A DNA stretch of 64,000 nt from Verrucomicrobiota bacterium (GTDB taxonomy: Bacteria; Verrucomicrobiota; Verrucomicrobiia; Limisphaerales; UBA1319): the NCBI GenBank assembly GCA_022711435.1, contig JAKLFB010000004.1, positions 159,153 through 223,152 of the forward strand, in the 5' to 3' direction. The notes under the pieces were generated by a model. It saw nothing but the letters and a program-made list of their open reading frames with translations, did no database searches and was not told the DNA's origin. The translations under genes and the position numbers were made by a program. Positions 8,137-17,780 of this stretch are shown here, in pieces. Positions within the stretch are counted from its first letter, which is position 1. The number at the start of each line of letters is the position of its first letter.

Positions 8137-10230
8137 ATGAAAAAGATCTTGTTATTGTTATGTTCGCTCGGTCTGGCAGGCGGCGCTGCGCTGGCGGATA
8201 TTGTCTACGTCACCGCCCGGCCCTCGCCTTGCACGGTCACGGCCAACTGTCCGGGCCCGAACACGGATGGCACGTATAGCGAGCAATTCCCCGGCTTGAC
8301 GGACGCGGGGGCGGTCGGCACGGCGCCCGGCCATCCCAAGACCACGGTCTCCCGCTGTTATTATGGCAGCGCCGACATCACGGATCCGTCCTACGGCGTC
8401 ACATTGACGCCTACGCTCGGCGTGCCGGGCGGGGTGTATCAGATCCACTACAATTTCAACAGCCTGGCGGGCAACACCAGCACGAATGTGATTCTGAGCG
8501 TCGCCTGCACCTCGGGCGGGACACTGTCTTTTTCCGAGACGGACAAGTTCCAGCGCCGGTACGGAAGTCCCGCCAACCAATGGGGATTCCTCGGCTACCT
8601 GACCAACAGTCCGGGAAGCACCACGCCGACCATCGAGTTCCGCTACAAGAGCGGTCTGGTGAACGGAGGCGCCCAGAACCGGCTCTTGTTCGATTGCTGG
8701 AGGTTCACGTTGTACGAGCCCTGCCTGGATGTCCCGACGGTGGAAGTGGTGGGCCCGTTGAGTGCGGCGGTCAATGAAGTGGTGGTTTCGGGCGTTTCGA
8801 CCCAGGCCACCAAGGTGACTGCCTATCAAAGGGTCGTCGGCGCCAACTGGATGCAGATCGGTTCGAAGGACACCGGCGTGACCGGCGGCAACAACACCGT
8901 GAGCGTGTCGGGCCTGGTAAAGAACGCCGAGGTGAGCGCGACGCAGACCATCAACAACCAGGAAGGCTGCGTGCCCGCCCAGGGCATCCTGGTGGGCGGC
9001 GGCGCCAACCCCAGCCTGCGCATCGCCCTGACCATTCGCGAGACCACCAATGAGACCGCGACGGCCGGCGCGCCGGGCAACACCAGCAGCACGAGCCTGA
9101 ACTTCCTCGGGGCGACCAACGTGTCCGGCGGCGCACCGATCGATGCGCCCATCGTCTATCCGAGCAACGGCTGGCAGACGATCACCTTCAGCCGCGAGAG
9201 CGAAACGGTCGGCAATCCCACGAACCTCACCGCCGCTCGAACCAACACCGCGCCCATCGGCTATTACGCGCAGACGCCGGTGGAGATTCAGGTCTACGCG
9301 TTCCGCACCCTGCTTCCGGAAGAGACCAAGATCTATTCGCGCGTGGCGGGCAAGGCGTCGCTGACGACCAGCAACGATTTTGAGGGGATCCTCTGGTCGT
9401 GGGCCGAGGTTCCGGGGGCCGAGGGCTATCGGGTCCTGCGCAGCTATTACGGGCAGGGATTCTTCGAAGGTGCCGACGTTACGAACACGTTCTTCCTGGA
9501 TGCGAATGATTATTCGGTCTGGATTGCCGGGACGGAAGTCACGCCCAGCTACGTGCAACGCGGCCCGAGCGTCCAATGGAATCCTGCCATCGCCAAGACC
9601 AACGACCTGGCGGGCCTCTGGGGCACGCTCGAGTCGATCAATTTCGTCATCGACAGCCTCGATGATACCGGCCCGTTCGACATCTACATCGACAACATCA
9701 GCAATGGGAGCAACGTGTTTCAGACGTTCGAGGCGGCACCGGCGGGGCAGACGGATTATGGCTTTCGCGCCCCTGGCTTTTCGGGCACCACCAGCGCGCA
9801 TATTCTCTCGGCGCCCAACGTGAGCGTGGTGAACAACGGGGTGGCCGATACGGGCGCTAAATCCTTGCGGGTGCGATGGCAGTGGACCAACCCGACGGCG
9901 TCGAGATGGCTGCGTCTGACCACATCGGGGGTGTCCCCGGCGAGCAATCCGTTCGTGAACCTGAACGAGCCGATCTCGTTCCGGCTGCTGATGCTGCCGG
10001 TGGGCGCTCCGCTGCCGCCCGCGCCGCCCGCGCCATGGCTCTCGGCGACGATGGTCGAAACCAATGCCGTGCTCGAATGGGAAGGCGGCCACCGGCTGCA
10101 GACGGCCGTGGACATCTCGGGGCCATTCACCAACGTGCCGCAAACGATCAATCCCAACACTTACCTCGGGCCTTGGACCTGGACCAATGCGGTCAGCGAT
10201 CCGATCCGCTTCTTCCGGTTGGTGGATTAA
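8137..10230 (+). CDS. Large secreted protein of unknown function with C-terminal RFFRL-type motif
   Basis: I do not recognise a family for this 697-residue protein. It has a clear signal peptide (MKKILLLLCSLGLAGGAALA) and a Thr/Asn/Gly-rich, beta-sandwich-like body typical of extracellular PVC proteins. The middle (about 185-300) looks like an Ig-like repeat around SAAVNEVVVSGVSTQATKVT. Residues about 400-560 resemble a carbohydrate-binding or discoidin-like region (ESINFVIDSLDDTGPFDIYI). The last 50 residues follow the pattern LEWEGG-LQ-GPF-V-RFFRL, which recurs in three other secreted proteins or remnants here. An RBS is not obvious before the ATG. Probably cell-surface or extracellular. 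Confidence 0.65.
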   Translation: MKKILLLLCSLGLAGGAALADIVYVTARPSPCTVTANCPGPNTDGTYSEQFPGLTDAGAVGTAPGHPKTTVSRCYYGSADITDPSYGVTLTPTLGVPGGVYQIHYNFNSLAGNTSTNVILSVACTSGGTLSFSETDKFQRRYGSPANQWGFLGYLTNSPGSTTPTIEFRYKSGLVNGGAQNRLLFDCWRFTLYEPCLDVPTVEVVGPLSAAVNEVVVSGVSTQATKVTAYQRVVGANWMQIGSKDTGVTGGNNTVSVSGLVKNAEVSATQTINNQEGCVPAQGILVGGGANPSLRIALTIRETTNETATAGAPGNTSSTSLNFLGATNVSGGAPIDAPIVYPSNGWQTITFSRESETVGNPTNLTAARTNTAPIGYYAQTPVEIQVYAFRTLLPEETKIYSRVAGKASLTTSNDFEGILWSWAEVPGAEGYRVLRSYYGQGFFEGADVTNTFFLDANDYSVWIAGTEVTPSYVQRGPSVQWNPAIAKTNDLAGLWGTLESINFVIDSLDDTGPFDIYIDNISNGSNVFQTFEAAPAGQTDYGFRAPGFSGTTSAHILSAPNVSVVNNGVADTGAKSLRVRWQWTNPTASRWLRLTTSGVSPASNPFVNLNEPISFRLLMLPVGAPLPPAPPAPWLSATMVETNAVLEWEGGHRLQTAVDISGPFTNVPQTINPNTYLGPWTWTNAVSDPIRFFRLVD

Positions 10231-10299
10231 CGGGTCGGAACAGGCCGCCGCGCAGTTCCAGAGAGGCGCAAGCGTCTCCGGGAAACTCCCTTTCCCCTG

Positions 10300-10332
10300 C
10301 CCTTGCCCCGCCAGCTTCTCGCGGGGCGAGGG
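10300..10332. terminator. GC-rich stem-loop after the secreted-protein gene
   Basis: CCCTTGCCCCGC (10300-10311) pairs with GCGGGGCGAGGG (10321-10332) across a 9-base loop, with one G-T mismatch. It lies 70 bp after the stop at 10230. No T-run follows, so it may be a weak terminator, a 3'-end stabilising hairpin or a REP-type element. Confidence 0.4.
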
Positions 10333-10479
10333 GGCCGGAACCGCGCCCCGCGCGGCCGGGATCAGGGGGCGGACGGAGCCAGCTTCTCCGATCCGCCCCT
10401 CCGAATCGAACGCCGCCCCCATGGCGAACCGCGCGCTCGAAGCTTGTGCCGCGGACCCGTTTTTGCCAGAGTTTAATCC

Positions 10480-11382
10480 ATGGCAACGGAATCGGCGGTG
10501 ACTTTGTCGATCTGCAACGAGATCTTCCAGGGGTGGACCATCGATCGGACGATCGAATATGTGGCTCGGATCGGTTACGGCGCGCTCGAGATCGCGCCGT
10601 TCACCCTGGCCGACTCGGTCGAGATGATCGGCGAGGACGAGCGCGCCCGGATCCGGCGGATGGCCGAGCAAGCGGGGATTCAGATCTCGGCAATCCATTG
10701 GGTTCTGGTGAAGCCGGAAGGGATGTACATCAACCATCCGGACGCCTCGATCCGGGAGCGGACGAGCCGGTATTTCGGTGCGCTGGTCGATTTCTGCGCG
10801 GATCTGGGCGGGCGATTCATGGTGGTGGGATCGCCCAAACAGCGCAACGTCATGCCTGGAGTCTCCTGCGATGAGGCCTGGGGATGGGCCCGCGAGACGT
10901 TCCGGCCCGCGGTCCAGCGAGCCGAAACGCGGGGCGTGACCATCTGCTTCGAGCCGCTGGCGCCGGCGGAGACCAACTTCATCAACACGGCGGCCGATGC
11001 GATCCGGTTTGTTCGGACGCTCAAGAGCGAGCGATTCAAGATCATCCTGGACGTCAAGGCAATGAGCTCGGAGGGCATACCCATCCCGCAGATCATCCGC
11101 GACTCCTGGCCCTATTTCGCCTATTTCCACGCGAACGATCGGAACCTGAAGGGGCCGGGCTTTGGGGATGTGGATTTCGGGCCGATTGCGGAGGCGCTGC
11201 GCGAGGTGGGATACGGCGGTTATGTGTCGGTGGAGGTTTTCCAGTTCGAGGAGGGGCCGGAGCAGATTGCGACGCGCAGCTTGGAGTACTTGCGCCGGGT
11301 GTTCAGGGGGTGCCGGGTCGAGCCGGGAGGCGCCGGCGGCGGCGGGCCGGAAGCCTGCCTCAAACCGGAATGCGCAGAATGA
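10480..11382 (+). CDS. Sugar phosphate isomerase/epimerase (TIM barrel)
   Basis: A 300-residue cytoplasmic TIM-barrel protein of the xylose-isomerase-like / AP-endonuclease-2 superfamily. Conserved pieces are the barrel opening TLSICNEIFQGWT, GALEIAPFTL near residue 30, the metal-ligand strand TICFEPLAPAETNF near residue 155, YFAYFHANDRN near residue 210, and YVSVEVFQFEEGPE near residue 248 carrying the last metal-binding Glu. The likely reaction is isomerisation or epimerisation of a sugar or sugar-derived acid, with unknown substrate. It is only distantly similar to the 6610-7596 gene, so they are not a recent duplication. The final 20 Gly-rich residues are probably not conserved. purM follows after 19 bp. 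Confidence 0.82.
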   Translation: MATESAVTLSICNEIFQGWTIDRTIEYVARIGYGALEIAPFTLADSVEMIGEDERARIRRMAEQAGIQISAIHWVLVKPEGMYINHPDASIRERTSRYFGALVDFCADLGGRFMVVGSPKQRNVMPGVSCDEAWGWARETFRPAVQRAETRGVTICFEPLAPAETNFINTAADAIRFVRTLKSERFKIILDVKAMSSEGIPIPQIIRDSWPYFAYFHANDRNLKGPGFGDVDFGPIAEALREVGYGGYVSVEVFQFEEGPEQIATRSLEYLRRVFRGCRVEPGGAGGGGPEACLKPECAE

Positions 11383-11401
11383 TCGTTAAGAAAGTGGCAT
11401 T

Positions 11402-12457
11402 ATGACCAACCACGCATATACAAAGGCGGGTGTGGACATCGAGCTGGGCAACCGGGTGAAGGCGGGGCTCCCGCGCCTGCTGGCGGCCGCACGGCGCCCG
11501 GAGGTGCTCGGCAAGGTGGGCGGGTTCGGCGGCCTGTTTGCGCTGAACTGCCGTCGGTACCGGCAGCCGGTTCTGGTCTCGAGCGTCGACGGCGTGGGGA
11601 CCAAGCTGAAGCTGGCCTTCGCGATGGACCGGCATGACACGATCGGCCAGGACCTGGTCAACCACTGCGTCAACGACATCGCGGTGCTGGGGGCCGAACC
11701 GCTCTTCTTCCTCGATTACATCGGAACGGGCAAGCTCGAGCCGCGCGTCTTCGAGCAGATCATCCGCGGATTCGCGCAGGCCTGCGCCGAGAACCGGTGC
11801 GCGCTGATTGGCGGCGAGACGGCCCAGATGCCCGGCTTCTACAGCCCGGGCGAATACGACGTCAGCGGAACGATCGTGGGCGTGGTCGAGAAATCCCGGA
11901 TCATCGATGGCCGTCGAGTCCGGCCGGGTGATGTCGTGATCGGCCTGGCGTCGAGCGGGCTGCACACCAACGGCTATTCCCTGGCCCGGCGGGTGCTGTT
12001 CGATCGAATGAAGCTGAAGCCAGCCAGCCGGCTGGCCGAGCTCGATCGGCCCGTCGGCGAGGAGCTGCTCAAGGTCCATGTCAGCTACGGACCGCTGCTG
12101 CGGGCGCTGTCGAGGCAGTCTCCATCGGTGCGCTCGGGCCGGGGGGCGGTGAAGGCCGTCGCCCATATCACGGGGGGGGGATTCATCGACAACGTGCCGC
12201 GGACGTTGCCCTCGAATTGCGATGCCTGGATCCGGCGCGGGGCTTGGGAGGTTCCTCCGATCTTCGAGGTTCTCCAGCGAGGGGGGCGCATATCGGACGC
12301 AGAGATGTGCCAGGTCTTCAACATGGGGATCGGGATGACGCTGGTGGCATCGGAATCGGATTCCGGCCGCCTGCTGCGGCAGATCCGGGCCCGGGGGCAC
12401 ACGGCGTGGCCGATTGGCGAGATTGTGGCCGGCTCCGGGCGCTGCCGCGTCGAGTAA
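11402..12457 (+). CDS. purM: Phosphoribosylformylglycinamidine cyclo-ligase (AIR synthetase)
   Basis: A 351-residue protein, the usual length for PurM. It catalyses the ATP-dependent cyclisation of formylglycinamidine ribonucleotide to aminoimidazole ribonucleotide, the fifth step of purine synthesis. Signatures: YTKAGVDIELGNRVK at the N-terminus, SSVDGVGTKLKLAF near residue 60, HCVNDIAVLGAEPLFFLDYI near residue 90, LIGGETAQMPGFY near residue 135, and HITGGGFIDNVPRTLP near residue 260. All ATP-binding and catalytic segments look intact. No other purine gene is adjacent, so the pathway is dispersed. The start ATG follows a TTAAGAAAG stretch that may hold the ribosome site. Confidence 0.97.
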   Translation: MTNHAYTKAGVDIELGNRVKAGLPRLLAAARRPEVLGKVGGFGGLFALNCRRYRQPVLVSSVDGVGTKLKLAFAMDRHDTIGQDLVNHCVNDIAVLGAEPLFFLDYIGTGKLEPRVFEQIIRGFAQACAENRCALIGGETAQMPGFYSPGEYDVSGTIVGVVEKSRIIDGRRVRPGDVVIGLASSGLHTNGYSLARRVLFDRMKLKPASRLAELDRPVGEELLKVHVSYGPLLRALSRQSPSVRSGRGAVKAVAHITGGGFIDNVPRTLPSNCDAWIRRGAWEVPPIFEVLQRGGRISDAEMCQVFNMGIGMTLVASESDSGRLLRQIRARGHTAWPIGEIVAGSGRCRVE

Positions 12458-12498
12458 GGGCCTGGAATTGCGAATTCATTCTCGCGGAGGCCCTGAGG

Positions 12499-12912
12499 CT
12501 ACTCGAGCGCCGCCGGGCGCCGCGATTGCTTCTTGATGGCGCGGTGCGCCTTGTCGGCGAGCATTCGCTCCTTGGCGGCGCGGCTCCGGGGCCGATTCCG
12601 CCGGCGCGCTTTCTCGCGGCGGGCGATTTCGGCGGCCAGGCGTTCCTGGTGGATGGCTTCGAGCTTATCGAGCAGGAGCTGGCGGGCCAGAAATCGGTTC
12701 TGCCCCTGTTGGCGGGTGGCCTGGCATTTGACTTGAATCCCGGAACGCTGGTGGAGCAGCAGCACGCACGTGGCGGTCTTGTTGACATTCTGGCCGCCTG
12801 GGCCGCCCGACCGCACAAAGGTCTCCTCGAGATCGGCCTCCTCGATCCCGAGCGCCCGCATGCGCCGGGCCAGATCGGCTTCCTTCTCGGGGCTGACCGG
12901 ATACGGATTCAC
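12499..12912 (-). CDS. Small GGQ peptide-chain release factor-like protein
   Basis: A 137-residue protein when started at the GTG at 12912. The longer frame upstream runs into the helicase 3' end and has no family similarity, so the short start is preferred. It carries the peptidyl-tRNA hydrolysis motif RSGGPGGQNVNKTAT with the universal GGQ, followed by a basic tail (AREKARRRNRPRSRAAKERM). There is no codon-recognition domain, so it belongs with the ArfB/YaeJ and MTRFR-like hydrolases that rescue ribosomes stalled without a stop codon. Most similar in build to the bacterial release-factor-like family of about 135 residues. It converges with purM, and the helicase gene lies upstream on the same strand. 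Confidence 0.85.
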   Translation of the reverse strand: MNPYPVSPEKEADLARRMRALGIEEADLEETFVRSGGPGGQNVNKTATCVLLLHQRSGIQVKCQATRQQGQNRFLARQLLLDKLEAIHQERLAAEIARREKARRRNRPRSRAAKERMLADKAHRAIKKQSRRPAALE

Positions 12913-13000
12913 GGAAGATACAATGCCGAGGACGGCTGCCGGTAACAAGTCTGCAGTCGCCGGATGGTTTGCAGGTATGCATTCCCCTGCCCCGCCGCTT

Positions 13001-15445
13001 TCAAGGGGCTGCGTCCTCCCAGAAGCGCCGGGCCTGGCAATCAATCTCAGATGCGGAATGGACCGGTATCGGCGACCACCACGAGGGCAAAAGACGCCGG
13101 TATTTCTCCTCCGCAAATCTGGCATCGATCAACAGCACCAAACCCCGGTCCGTCTCGGATCGGATGAGGCGGCCAGCCGCCTGAAGAACGCGGTTCAGGC
13201 CGGGAAATCGATACGCAAAGTCGAATCCAGCCCGATTCGTTCGCTGGAAATAGGCGCGGATCGCATCCCGTTCGAGCCCCACCTGGGGAAGCCCCACTCC
13301 GACCACCGCTACCCCGATCAGACGATCGCCCGCCAAGTCGATCGCCTCGCCGAAAAGGCCCCCCATCACCGCGAACCCAACCTGCCCTTGAGGATGCGGA
13401 GAGTCGAACAAGGCGAGAAACGCCTCGCGCTCCGTTTCCGCCATCCCGGGCGACTGGCAGCGAATGGGGATCCCAGACGTCGCCAGCTCGAATCGTTTCC
13501 GGACCTGATCGAGATACTGATAAGATGGAAAATAGACCAGGTAATTGCCCGGGCGCGCCGTGACAAAGCTCGCGATGGCGGCAGCCACATCATCCTCGGA
13601 TCTCGCGCGATGCCGATACTCGGTCCGCACATGGTCAGCGATCAATACGCCCAGATGCCCCTGGGCGAAAGGCGAAGGCAGGCGCATGCAGGCGTCCTGC
13701 CCATCTCCGCCGATCGTTTTCCGGAAATAGTCCATCGGCGAGAGGGTGGCGGAGAAGAACACGGCCGATTTCCCGCGGTCCAGCGCCTCGCGGATCCGCG
13801 CCGATGGATCCAGGCAGAAGAGGCGGAGCCGCATCTGCTGGCCCCGCGCCTCGGTCAGAGTCACGTAACGATCGTCATAGATCTCGAGGATTCGGAGGAA
13901 ATCGAGGGTGCGGAAGTAGAGCTCGCGAAGAGGCTCGCGAAAAGTTGAAGCGCGGTCTTGGGCGAGGCTGGCCTCGGCCGCCTCGAGAAACCTGCGCAGA
14001 TCAGCCGGCAGTTCCGCGGGATAGTCGGGGGTCGCCCAGGCCAGCGGGCCGGGGGCGGCGTCCGACGCTCCGGCAGACGCATTGGCGCGCCAGGCGCGGA
14101 ACGCCTTGCAGACTTGATCGAGGGCGCGGGCGCAACCGGGCAGCGGCTGGCGCACCATCCGCCGCACTTGGCGGATTTCCTCGAGATCGAGCTCAGCGGA
14201 GAACATCTCGCGGCCGCGATCGACGAGGTTGTGGGCCTCATCGACCAGGAACGCGAAGTCGGTGGGGCCCTCGGCGAAGTGCCGTTTCAGGCAGGCCTGG
14301 GGATCGAACACGTAGTTGTAATCGCCGATGATCGCGTCGACCCAGAGCGAGACCTCGAGCGAGAGCTCGAATGGGCAGACCTGATGCCGGCGGGCCGCCG
14401 CTTCGACAGCCGGGCGGGTCAGCGTCTCGCCGGCCACCGCTTCTCGGACTGCATCCCGGATCCGGTCGTAGTAGCCATGGGCGAACGGGCATGTCCGGGG
14501 ATCGCAGGGCTGATCGGGCTTGAAACAAATCTTTTCGCGTGCGGTGAGGGTCAGCGAGCGCAGGCGCAGGCCCGATGCGCGGAGGTCCGCGATCGCCTTT
14601 TCGGCCAGCGTTCGCCCCACGGTTTTCGCGGTCAAGTAGAACAGCCTTCCGACATGGCCCCGGCCGAGCGCCTTCAGGGCGGGATAAAGGACCGAAATGG
14701 TCTTTCCAATCCCGGTGGGTGCTTCGGCAAACAGGCGGCCCGATTTCTCGAGCGTGCGGAAGACAGCCACCGCCAGCGCCCGCTGGCCCGGACGATACCG
14801 CGAGTGCGGGAAAGGAAGAGTCGCGATGGATCCGTCCCGCAATCGGCCCCACTGCAGGCGATCGCGCTCCCATTCGGCATATTCCACAACGGCTTTCGCA
14901 AATAGTTCGGCGAGTTCGGCCGCCGGAAACGACTGGCGGAACACGGCCGTCTCCCCGGATTCGATGTGGATGTAGGTCAGCTGGATTTCGATGTGGTCGA
15001 GGCCGTGCTCGGCCACGTACATCGCGGCGTAGATCTTGGCCTGGGCCCAGTGGAGCGGATCCGGTGCAGGTTCGAGGCCGCCCGCAACAGTCTTGATCTC
15101 CTCGAGGATCACGCCATCGGGCCGGATGAGGACGCCGTCAGCCCGGCCTTGGACCCGCAACACGATGTCACCCACGACCGTTTCCCGGACCAGAGACACC
15201 TCCGCCTGGTAGTCCGCAGGACGGGATCGCTGGAGCCGGCGGTGAGCGCGGGCGCCTTCGAGCGCGCGGCGGGGGCTGATCCAGCCCTCTCCGCTCTCGA
15301 GATCGCCCGCCCGCATCACCCAATCGACCAGATCCCGAACCGCCACGACAACCACCGGAAGACGCAGGAGATCCCCGCGGTCAGCGGCGAGAGGCGGGGC
15401 CGGTGGATCGGGCGGTTTCGGGATAGACTCGAGCGGCGATGTCAT
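13001..15445 (-). CDS. XPD/DinG-family Fe-S helicase with N-terminal PD-(D/E)XK-like region
   Basis: An 814-residue superfamily-2 helicase. The N-terminal 200 residues include VQGRADGVLIRPDGVILEEIKT, matching the D..ExK core of PD-(D/E)XK (Cas4/RecB-type) nucleases. The helicase part shows Walker A EAPTGIGKTISVLYP (near residue 245), four cysteines of an XPD-type 4Fe-4S domain (in ICFKPDQPC, RTCPF and QVCPF, near residues 310-375), the DEAH box LVDEAHNLVDR (near 410), SATLSP (near 570), and C-terminal LIDARFAEEKYRRLLP. It should unwind DNA 5' to 3'. I chose the ATG at 15445, which overlaps the upstream glycosidase 3' end by 65 bp. A start inside the overlap is possible but would cut into the conserved N-terminus. 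Confidence 0.85.
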   Translation of the reverse strand: MTSPLESIPKPPDPPAPPLAADRGDLLRLPVVVVAVRDLVDWVMRAGDLESGEGWISPRRALEGARAHRRLQRSRPADYQAEVSLVRETVVGDIVLRVQGRADGVLIRPDGVILEEIKTVAGGLEPAPDPLHWAQAKIYAAMYVAEHGLDHIEIQLTYIHIESGETAVFRQSFPAAELAELFAKAVVEYAEWERDRLQWGRLRDGSIATLPFPHSRYRPGQRALAVAVFRTLEKSGRLFAEAPTGIGKTISVLYPALKALGRGHVGRLFYLTAKTVGRTLAEKAIADLRASGLRLRSLTLTAREKICFKPDQPCDPRTCPFAHGYYDRIRDAVREAVAGETLTRPAVEAAARRHQVCPFELSLEVSLWVDAIIGDYNYVFDPQACLKRHFAEGPTDFAFLVDEAHNLVDRGREMFSAELDLEEIRQVRRMVRQPLPGCARALDQVCKAFRAWRANASAGASDAAPGPLAWATPDYPAELPADLRRFLEAAEASLAQDRASTFREPLRELYFRTLDFLRILEIYDDRYVTLTEARGQQMRLRLFCLDPSARIREALDRGKSAVFFSATLSPMDYFRKTIGGDGQDACMRLPSPFAQGHLGVLIADHVRTEYRHRARSEDDVAAAIASFVTARPGNYLVYFPSYQYLDQVRKRFELATSGIPIRCQSPGMAETEREAFLALFDSPHPQGQVGFAVMGGLFGEAIDLAGDRLIGVAVVGVGLPQVGLERDAIRAYFQRTNRAGFDFAYRFPGLNRVLQAAGRLIRSETDRGLVLLIDARFAEEKYRRLLPSWWSPIPVHSASEIDCQARRFWEDAAP

Positions 15446-17561
15446 GCGTGAACCGTGGGGCGACGAGCCGCAATGAGGACTCTCGAGCGTCGAGCGTCTG
15501 CTCGAGCCGAGTTTCGGCCGTGCGCGTATCGAACCACTGCACACGATAAGCGCCCGGGGCCAGGCCGGCCAGATCGAGCACGGCATCGCGGACTTCGGGA
15601 GGCGCCCGCTTATCGATCACGATCTTCTGCCAGGCGGCAGCCCGGTGGAAGATCCAAAGCCAGGCATGATCGCGCGTCCGCAGCCCCAAGGCGCGCAGCC
15701 GGTCGTCCGCCTGGATGGCGGCGGGCTCGATTGCGCCGCCGGTCCATGGGATGCCGGCGAGGAATGTGCTGAGGGGGCGATACAGCCGATAGCCGCCGCG
15801 CTGGTCGATCCGCTCCCACCACCAGAAGAGAGCGGTGGATGAAGCCCCTGACAGAGCCGATGCCCAAAGGCTGTTGTGCAGGTCGATGAGCTCGCGGCTG
15901 GATCTCATCTCCTCCGTCGGTTGCCATCGATCGTTAGCCAGGCCGAACTCGCCGAGATGCGCCGGCTTGCGCGGCGCCTGCGCCTGCAGCCAGCGGGTGC
16001 GGTCCAGGATCGCCTCGACCTCGTCCGCGAGGCGCTGCCGGTCGGCGGGGCGCAGATAGAAATGCGTGTCGGCGATGTCCAGCTGAGGATGGCGGCAGTC
16101 CTTTTCCGAGGGGCCCCATGTGCTGGTGGTGCGCAGATGACGATACGGATCGGCGGTTTCCAAATAGGCGCCCAGCTCGGCGTAGAACCGGTCCGTGGGC
16201 AGCCGAGGATCCATCTCGTTCCAGTATTCCCAAGCGGCTACGTTGGGAGAGCAGCCCCAGCGCGCCACGGCGTATCGGAAGAGCTTTTTCGCATCGGCGA
16301 TGGCACGATCGTAATCCTGGCTCGCTGAGTCTCGAAGAGCGCCCATGTAGAGGTCGCGTGTCAGAAGGCAGATCTGGAGATAGATGCCATGCCGCTCTGC
16401 GGCGGCCACCACCTCATCCAGCATCTGGCAATCGACAGGGTTGTAGAATCCGCGGGCAGGCCGGTTGACGGCGGCCTCCCAGAGCAGCTCGGGGCCTCCG
16501 GCAGCCTCTCGAAGCGAGAGAGAGTCGAACCACGCCCGGCCCGAGCCCTCGAGGCGAAAGCTCATCCCCGTCAGCCAATGCTCCGCTGGGCCTGTGGCGA
16601 ACTCGAATCGGACCGCCACCGGTCCTTGATCCGGCGCGGACCGGTAGGAATCCGGTGCGGATTGACCCTGGACCTCGAGGCGCAGCGCCGAGCCCGGATC
16701 GGTCCGGACCTCGAAGGAGACGGCGTAGCGGGTCGCGGGACGCAGGGCGACATCGTGAGAGGGGCTCACCCGCACGAGGTTGTTCGTGGGGGAGAGGCAT
16801 ACCCAAAGACGGGAGGAATCGCCTTCGCCGGGCGCGGATGCGAATGGCGGATGCCATGCCCAGGATCGGCCCCAGGCGCTCTTGCGTGCCTCGATCGCCA
16901 TCGCCCAGTCCTCGCAGCATGCCCAGATCCGAAGGTAGTTCGCTCCCTCAGCGGCCAAGCGCCCAAAGATGTCCTCCGCGCGGCTCACGTTGACACGCTG
17001 GCCGTTTCCAATGAAGGCCAGGTTCTGGCCGATCGGAAAAAAAGGCTTGCCCGAGTCGAACTCGAGGAACCGGGGATCGCGCTGGCTGATCCGGACAAAC
17101 CCGTTCCGGTCCGAACGCACGCAGGCGAAACGGACGGGTGCCGAGGTCGAGGCTCCAAGCCGGTCGCGGAGAACCGCGAGCGCCTCGTAGGAGCCGGTCT
17201 GGGCGGGCGTGAAACGCGCCTGCCACGCGGGCGGCGCGCTGGGGTAATATCCATCGCGTGAACGCCCGCCAGCCGAGCTCGAACGGCGCTCGTAGGGCTG
17301 CCCCCAGAATGCCGGAAGAACGATCCGCGAGCCGCCTGGAGCCGTCAGCTCGAGGTGCAGGTCGACCTCGTCCGGATCGAAAGCGTTGGCATGGGAACGC
17401 CTCGCGTCGATTTGGAAATCCACGCGGCCATATTGCGGCGCGGAGGGGGTCAAGCAGCGCAGTTGAACGGTCGAATCGCCGCCATGAACGCCAGTGGCGT
17501 CGAATGCCATGGCGGCCATGCCGGCCAACAGACGGATCCAGCGGAAGGTTCTCGAAGCCAT
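15381..17561 (-). CDS. Secreted DUF5060-type glycoside hydrolase (clan A TIM barrel)
   Basis: A 726-residue protein from the ATG at 17561, which starts a signal peptide (ASRTFRWIRLLAGMAAMAFD). Residues 30-145 form a DUF5060-like beta sandwich (FTPAQTGSYEALAVLRDRLG). A TIM barrel follows (FFPIGQNLAF, NYLRIWACCEDWAMA). A lectin-like insert of about 120 residues (residues 240-360) lies inside the barrel region. Candidate catalytic acids are EYWNEMDP (acid/base Glu, near 440) and HLGEFGL (nucleophile Glu, near 525), the usual clan GH-A pair. Likely hydrolyses a plant or algal polysaccharide outside the cell; substrate unknown. The frame stays open 507 bp further upstream, but that part has no signal sequence and overlaps a pseudogene. 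Confidence 0.75.
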   Translation of the reverse strand: MASRTFRWIRLLAGMAAMAFDATGVHGGDSTVQLRCLTPSAPQYGRVDFQIDARRSHANAFDPDEVDLHLELTAPGGSRIVLPAFWGQPYERRSSSAGGRSRDGYYPSAPPAWQARFTPAQTGSYEALAVLRDRLGASTSAPVRFACVRSDRNGFVRISQRDPRFLEFDSGKPFFPIGQNLAFIGNGQRVNVSRAEDIFGRLAAEGANYLRIWACCEDWAMAIEARKSAWGRSWAWHPPFASAPGEGDSSRLWVCLSPTNNLVRVSPSHDVALRPATRYAVSFEVRTDPGSALRLEVQGQSAPDSYRSAPDQGPVAVRFEFATGPAEHWLTGMSFRLEGSGRAWFDSLSLREAAGGPELLWEAAVNRPARGFYNPVDCQMLDEVVAAAERHGIYLQICLLTRDLYMGALRDSASQDYDRAIADAKKLFRYAVARWGCSPNVAAWEYWNEMDPRLPTDRFYAELGAYLETADPYRHLRTTSTWGPSEKDCRHPQLDIADTHFYLRPADRQRLADEVEAILDRTRWLQAQAPRKPAHLGEFGLANDRWQPTEEMRSSRELIDLHNSLWASALSGASSTALFWWWERIDQRGGYRLYRPLSTFLAGIPWTGGAIEPAAIQADDRLRALGLRTRDHAWLWIFHRAAAWQKIVIDKRAPPEVRDAVLDLAGLAPGAYRVQWFDTRTAETRLEQTLDARESSLRLVAPRFTHDIAARVYPETARSTGPASRR

Positions 17562-17780
17562 AACCGTTGAACGATTCTCAAAACCCAGAGTAAGCGGCAA
17601 GCGGGCGCCGCGGGCAAGCATCAATCCATCAATCCGATTCCACAGGCCCGTTCGATCAAGAGTGCCGTCCAATGGCACCTGTCGGGCAGACGAGGGCCGG
17701 CCAGCCTGATCCCGCCCGACCAGGGCGGCAGCCGCATCGCCGGCCGACGCCGACCACGGTCCCGACGCCGCCTCCCGGAT

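Noticed and set aside
8158..11130. 990-residue open frame on the minus strand
   Set aside because: It lies antisense to two genes with clear signal peptide or family motifs, has no domain similarity, and follows from the high G+C third positions of the opposite strand.
12457..12494. Terminator between purM and the release-factor-like gene
   Set aside because: Only a 7 bp stem (AGGGCCT/AGGCCCT) with a 24-base loop and no T-run; too weak to call.
12913..13125. Upstream extension of the release-factor-like gene
   Set aside because: It runs into the helicase 3' end and adds residues without similarity; the GTG start gives the normal family length.
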